Assembly: GCA_946998205.1 (NCBI GenBank)
Contig: CAMPYJ010000064.1
Coordinates: 1 to 8,222 of the forward strand
DNA length: 8,222 bases
Direction: 5' to 3'
DNA from: an uncultured Prevotella sp.
GTDB lineage: Bacteria > Bacteroidota > Bacteroidia > Bacteroidales > Bacteroidaceae
In this document: one piece after another, positions 5,811 to 8,222 of the stretch
How positions within the stretch are numbered: the first letter of the stretch is position 1
Layout: every line of letters starts with the position of its first letter
Notes under the pieces: model-generated
The model's database searches: none
The model's input: only the letters and a program-made list of their open reading frames with translations
Told to the model about the DNA's origin: nothing
Made by a program: the position numbers and the translations under genes

Positions 5811-7844
5811 ATGAAGAAAACACTTTTTTTTAGCATGTTGACAGCTTTCCTCGTCTTGTCTGCGGCATCCTCCGCACAAACGAAACGACAGACTTCATAC
5901 GGAAGAATGAAGCAAAACATCACGCTCGACCTCAACTGGAACGGCAACAACTACGGAACCGTGCAGTGGCAACAGTCCGTTGATGATGGGAAGACTTGGA
6001 AAGACATTGACGGGGCGACGGCTTACTCCTACACCTACCGCGTGCTGGGCAACGCTCTCTACCGCGCTCACGTCGTGGGCGACTCCTCTTGCCCACCCAT
6101 CAATCTGGAGCGTGAGGTGAAGGCTCTTAATTTTAATGTGAAGCTGAAAAACGCCGATTTCAATAGCGCGGAATTTCAAATCAGTTCGGCCGACTTCCAG
6201 GATGCCGACATCGTAGAATATGGCTTTGCGGAAAATTTCTCCGTCCTCGCGCGCAGCTATGACATGATGCCGCTGAAGAAAGTAGGCGACAAGGTGCCCG
6301 GGGGCGATTTCTCCATAACCTGCACGGGGCTTAGGCCAAACACGATGTACAGCATTCGGTTCTATGTGAAGACAGCCGACGGCAGCATCGTCTTCGGTCC
6401 GGGAAAGCTGGCTCACACAACTGCCGGCATCGAGTTCTCGTCGGAAGACTGGGTGATTGAGAAAAACCGCCTGCGCGCTCAGTTCCTCATGTCGGGGAAT
6501 GCCAGCGTAAGCGACGTGTCGTGCAGTTATGGAGAGACGGCAGGGAACTTGAAAAAGCTCGATGTCACTAATCTTGGCGCGGGTAAATACCGCTCTTCCT
6601 ACATGACGGGACTGAAGCCTGCAACGCCTTACCATATAAAAATTTCCGCACTTGTCAATGGCAAGCGGCAGGAGCAGACGCGCATCGTGCCAACCATGAC
6701 CGACTACTCCTCCTACGACGTAGACAACACGGTGAAACCAGTAGCGCACAAGATAGTATGGGATTCTACACACAAACTTACAAGAATATCGTCAAAAAAC
6801 CTTACGGCGGCAGAATATCCGCGCATCTGCAGGATAGATGAAAACACCCTGCTGCTCACCTATCACGGTGGAACACCGAAAGACCACTGGGTAAACAGTT
6901 ATTACAGACTGTCCTACGACAACGGGGCCACTTGGGAACCGCAGGTGATGATATTCGACAAGTCAAAGAGTTTCTTAGGCTCTGCGTATTTCCGCATCTG
7001 CAATCCGCAGGCTACGCTGCTCGACAACGGGTGGGTGATACTGTCGGCGACGGCGAACGGTGAACCGGAAAGCAACGAAAACTGCAAGACTATATGCGTC
7101 ATCTCTAAAGACAAATGCCGCACGTGGAGCGACCCTGTGGTGGTAGGACGGGGGCGCAGCTGGGAACCGCATGTGGTTCAGCTCCCGGGAGGCGAGCTCG
7201 AAATTCTTTTTTCGAGCGAGAAGGCTTGGTGGAAAAACAAATCGGAAAGATTCTTGGATCAAGAGATAGTTTGCGCCAGGAGCACCGACCGCGGACTTAC
7301 CTGGACGTCGCTCAAGCGCGCTTCTTATATGAAGGGCGGCCGCGACGGAATGGCCGTGCCCATAGTCATGCAGGGCAACAAAGGTATTCTCTTCGCCATC
7401 GAAAGTCCAACCGGACGCACGCGCCCGTCAATCGTGCACCGCAGCCTTACCGAAGAGTGGAGTCAAACTCCGTGGAACCGCATTGACAATGCACATCGCT
7501 GGGCGTCGGGACTGAATGTAGGCGGTGGAGCGCCTTACAGCGTGCAGCTGCCTACGGGCGAGATAGTGATGCTCTGCCACACCAATCAGGCGGGCGTTGC
7601 ATGGCAGACCAACCGCCCGCAAGTACAGCTCACCGACAACACGGGACACCATCCGTGCTACACCACGTTGCCTTGCACCACCGGTTGTCCGCTTGGTTCA
7701 AATGAAGGGGCTTATTATAATTCGCTCTTCTTGAAGGACCCCGAGCACATATGGTTAGTCGTCACGCGCGCTGCCTACGACGGATGGACGCGGGGCGGCA
7801 GTTCTATTGAATATATGGAGGGGCGTATCGTGCCTGTCAAATAA
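5811..7844 (+). CDS. Secreted sialidase-fold (BNR/Asp-box) propeller protein with N-terminal Ig/FN3-like modules, possibly GH93-like
   Basis: A 677-residue protein with a type I signal peptide (cleavage likely after S20-S21-A22, before Gln23). An Ig-like module follows ('VQWQQSVDDGKTWKDIDGAT'), then FN3-like segments ('LRPNTMYSIRFYVKT', 'LKPATPYHIKISALV') up to about residue 300. The C-terminal half is a six-bladed sialidase-superfamily propeller. It has 'YPRICRIDENTLLL' at 336 onward and Asp-boxes SYDNGATW (368-375), SKDKCRTW (432-439, Gly replaced by Cys436) and STDRGLTW (491-498). The run 'SWEPHVVQLPGGELEILFSSE' type motifs (E452, E470), then 'GGRDGMAVP' (R511) and 'FAIES' (E531), recalls GH93 exo-arabinanases more than GH33 sialidases. 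No classic GH33 FRIP motif or arginine triad is evident. It may be an exo-glycosidase or a binding protein. No sorting tail is seen at the C-terminus. It is 2 nt after the preceding stop, in the same operon. Confidence 0.85.
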   Translation: MKKTLFFSMLTAFLVLSAASSAQTKRQTSYGRMKQNITLDLNWNGNNYGTVQWQQSVDDGKTWKDIDGATAYSYTYRVLGNALYRAHVVGDSSCPPINLEREVKALNFNVKLKNADFNSAEFQISSADFQDADIVEYGFAENFSVLARSYDMMPLKKVGDKVPGGDFSITCTGLRPNTMYSIRFYVKTADGSIVFGPGKLAHTTAGIEFSSEDWVIEKNRLRAQFLMSGNASVSDVSCSYGETAGNLKKLDVTNLGAGKYRSSYMTGLKPATPYHIKISALVNGKRQEQTRIVPTMTDYSSYDVDNTVKPVAHKIVWDSTHKLTRISSKNLTAAEYPRICRIDENTLLLTYHGGTPKDHWVNSYYRLSYDNGATWEPQVMIFDKSKSFLGSAYFRICNPQATLLDNGWVILSATANGEPESNENCKTICVISKDKCRTWSDPVVVGRGRSWEPHVVQLPGGELEILFSSEKAWWKNKSERFLDQEIVCARSTDRGLTWTSLKRASYMKGGRDGMAVPIVMQGNKGILFAIESPTGRTRPSIVHRSLTEEWSQTPWNRIDNAHRWASGLNVGGGAPYSVQLPTGEIVMLCHTNQAGVAWQTNRPQVQLTDNTGHHPCYTTLPCTTGCPLGSNEGAYYNSLFLKDPEHIWLVVTRAAYDGWTRGGSSIEYMEGRIVPVK

Positions 7845-7869
7845 TTACAGGGCGTTGCTTCTCGTTCAA

Positions 7870-7957
7870 GGGTGGTTACGTGAACTACCTCCGTGAGGCT
7901 TTTTTTGGGGGGGCGTTTTGTCTTCTTACGGTCTTTTTTTTTGTTCAATTTGTTTGT
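7870..7957 (+). repeat. Truncated intergenic repeat, copy 3 (left half only)
   Basis: The copy starts GGGTGGTTAC and follows the left-arm pattern of the family: GGT..10-nt loop..ACC, T-run, 'GTTTTGTCTTCTTACGGTC', a long T-run, then 'TTCAATTTGTTTGTG'. It stops in what would be the loop-proximal stem, exactly where copy 4 begins. It is more diverged than the other copies, with T- and G-rich slippage-like runs. Confidence 0.75.
7871..7906 (+). terminator. Candidate intrinsic terminator after the operon
   Basis: GGTGGT (7871-7876) can pair with ACCTCC (7887-7892), with one T/T mismatch and a 10-nt loop. An overlapping CCTC/GAGG mini-hairpin (7888-7898) is the alternative. T7 at 7900-7906 follows. 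It is 26 nt after the last stop codon of the gene set. It is formed from the left arm of repeat copy 3, so terminator and repeat are the same sequence. Confidence 0.45.
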
Positions 7958-8116
7958 GGACGGTTCTACAAATCACCAGCGTAAAAATCTTTTATGTCAG
8001 TCTTTTTACGTTTCGTCGTCTTGTGAACCTTTTTGAGGTCAATTTGCTTGTTCGTTCAGTCGTATAGCTCGCTATACTCCTACTCACAAACAAATTGACC
8101 TCAAAAATAGCCTCAC
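7958..8116 (+). repeat. Intergenic repeat, copy 4, with right arm lost at a transposase junction
   Basis: The left end is GGACGGTTCT (7958-7967), followed by the family left arm and 'ACGTTTCGTCGTCTTG'. The central hairpin is the best preserved in the window: TTTTTGAGGTCAATTTG (8030-8046) is perfectly complementary to CAAATTGACCTCAAAAA (8091-8107). The apical stem is GTATAG (8062-8067)/CTATAC (8072-8077). Similarity to copies 1 and 2 ends after CCTCAC (8111-8116); the expected AGAACC end does not appear. The local left-end hairpin is weak here and its T-run is interrupted. Confidence 0.85.
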
Positions 8117-8222
8117 CTTGTCGTCAAGGAAGCTGCGAAACTCATCAAACAGACGGTCAAATGTCTTATCTTCCGAAAGCTTGTTCCTGCATGCCCATAC
8201 GGTCTTTTCGTCCGGCACTTCT
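8084..8222 (-). pseudogene. IS5-type transposase fragment truncated by the repeat
   Basis: On the minus strand, codons from 8221 to 8117 read E-V-P-D-E-K-T-V-W, then CRNKLSEDKTFDRLFDEF and RSFLDDK. This matches the N-terminal region of IS5/DUF772-type transposases ('PDxxTxWxFRxxL...LFxxF'). At 8116 the frame enters repeat sequence and reads VRLFLRSICL to a TGA at 8084-8086. The DDE catalytic part is missing. The N-terminus continues beyond the window. The family call rests on about 35 residues. The fragment marks an old insertion or rearrangement at the edge of this gene cluster. Confidence 0.6.

Noticed and set aside
5895..6773. A 292-codon open frame on the minus strand opposite the sialidase-fold gene
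   Set aside because: It is fully antisense to a gene with clear domains and a signal peptide. Its composition is His/Arg/Val-rich and looks like a codon-bias shadow.

Overview
The window looks like part of a polysaccharide-utilisation locus (PUL) from a Bacteroidetes genome, most likely Prevotella or a close relative. The grounds are a RagB/SusD outer-membrane lipoprotein, an adjacent lipoprotein with a glycoside-hydrolase-like propeller, A-rich translation starts without strong Shine-Dalgarno sites, and a Prevotellaceae-style secretion tail ('YNLAGQRVS...YKGLVVKKGKK') on one protein. The genus is inference.

All five complete genes are on the + strand. Positions 1-125 hold an inverted, left-end-only copy of an intergenic repeat. 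126-1748 encodes SusD. 1773-2840 encodes a GH43-like five-bladed propeller lipoprotein whose expected catalytic Asp positions are Glu and Asn. 2846-3035 is a complete repeat copy. 3111-5033 encodes a secreted FG-GAP/VCBS propeller with a fibronectin-III-like domain and a C-terminal sorting-type tail. 5083-5270 is a second complete repeat copy, ending 13 nt before the next start codon. 5284-5808 encodes a small secreted Ig/SprB-like protein. It is followed after 2 nt by 5811-7844, a secreted protein with Ig/FN3-like modules and a sialidase-fold (Asp-box) propeller, possibly GH93-like. 7845-8222 holds a truncated repeat copy, another copy abutting it, and a minus-strand fragment of an IS5-type transposase that ends at the repeat junction.

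The proteins form a plausible surface set: SusD captures glycan (with a SusC porin presumably upstream), and three different propeller proteins bind or cut it. A GH43-like plus a GH93-like fold is weakly suggestive of an arabinan-type substrate, but no substrate can be assigned from sequence alone.

The most interesting signal is non-coding. A roughly 190-bp repeat family fills every gap longer than 100 bp. Its ends are inverted repeats that covary between copies (GGGCGGTTCT/AGAACCGCCC and GGATGGTTCT/AGAACCATCC). The central hairpin also keeps pairing while its sequence changes. The left end can instead form a local 6-bp hairpin with a constant 10-nt loop, followed by a T-run in four of the five copies. 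This gives two mutually exclusive folds and suggests a terminator/attenuator-like or MITE-like element embedded in the operon.
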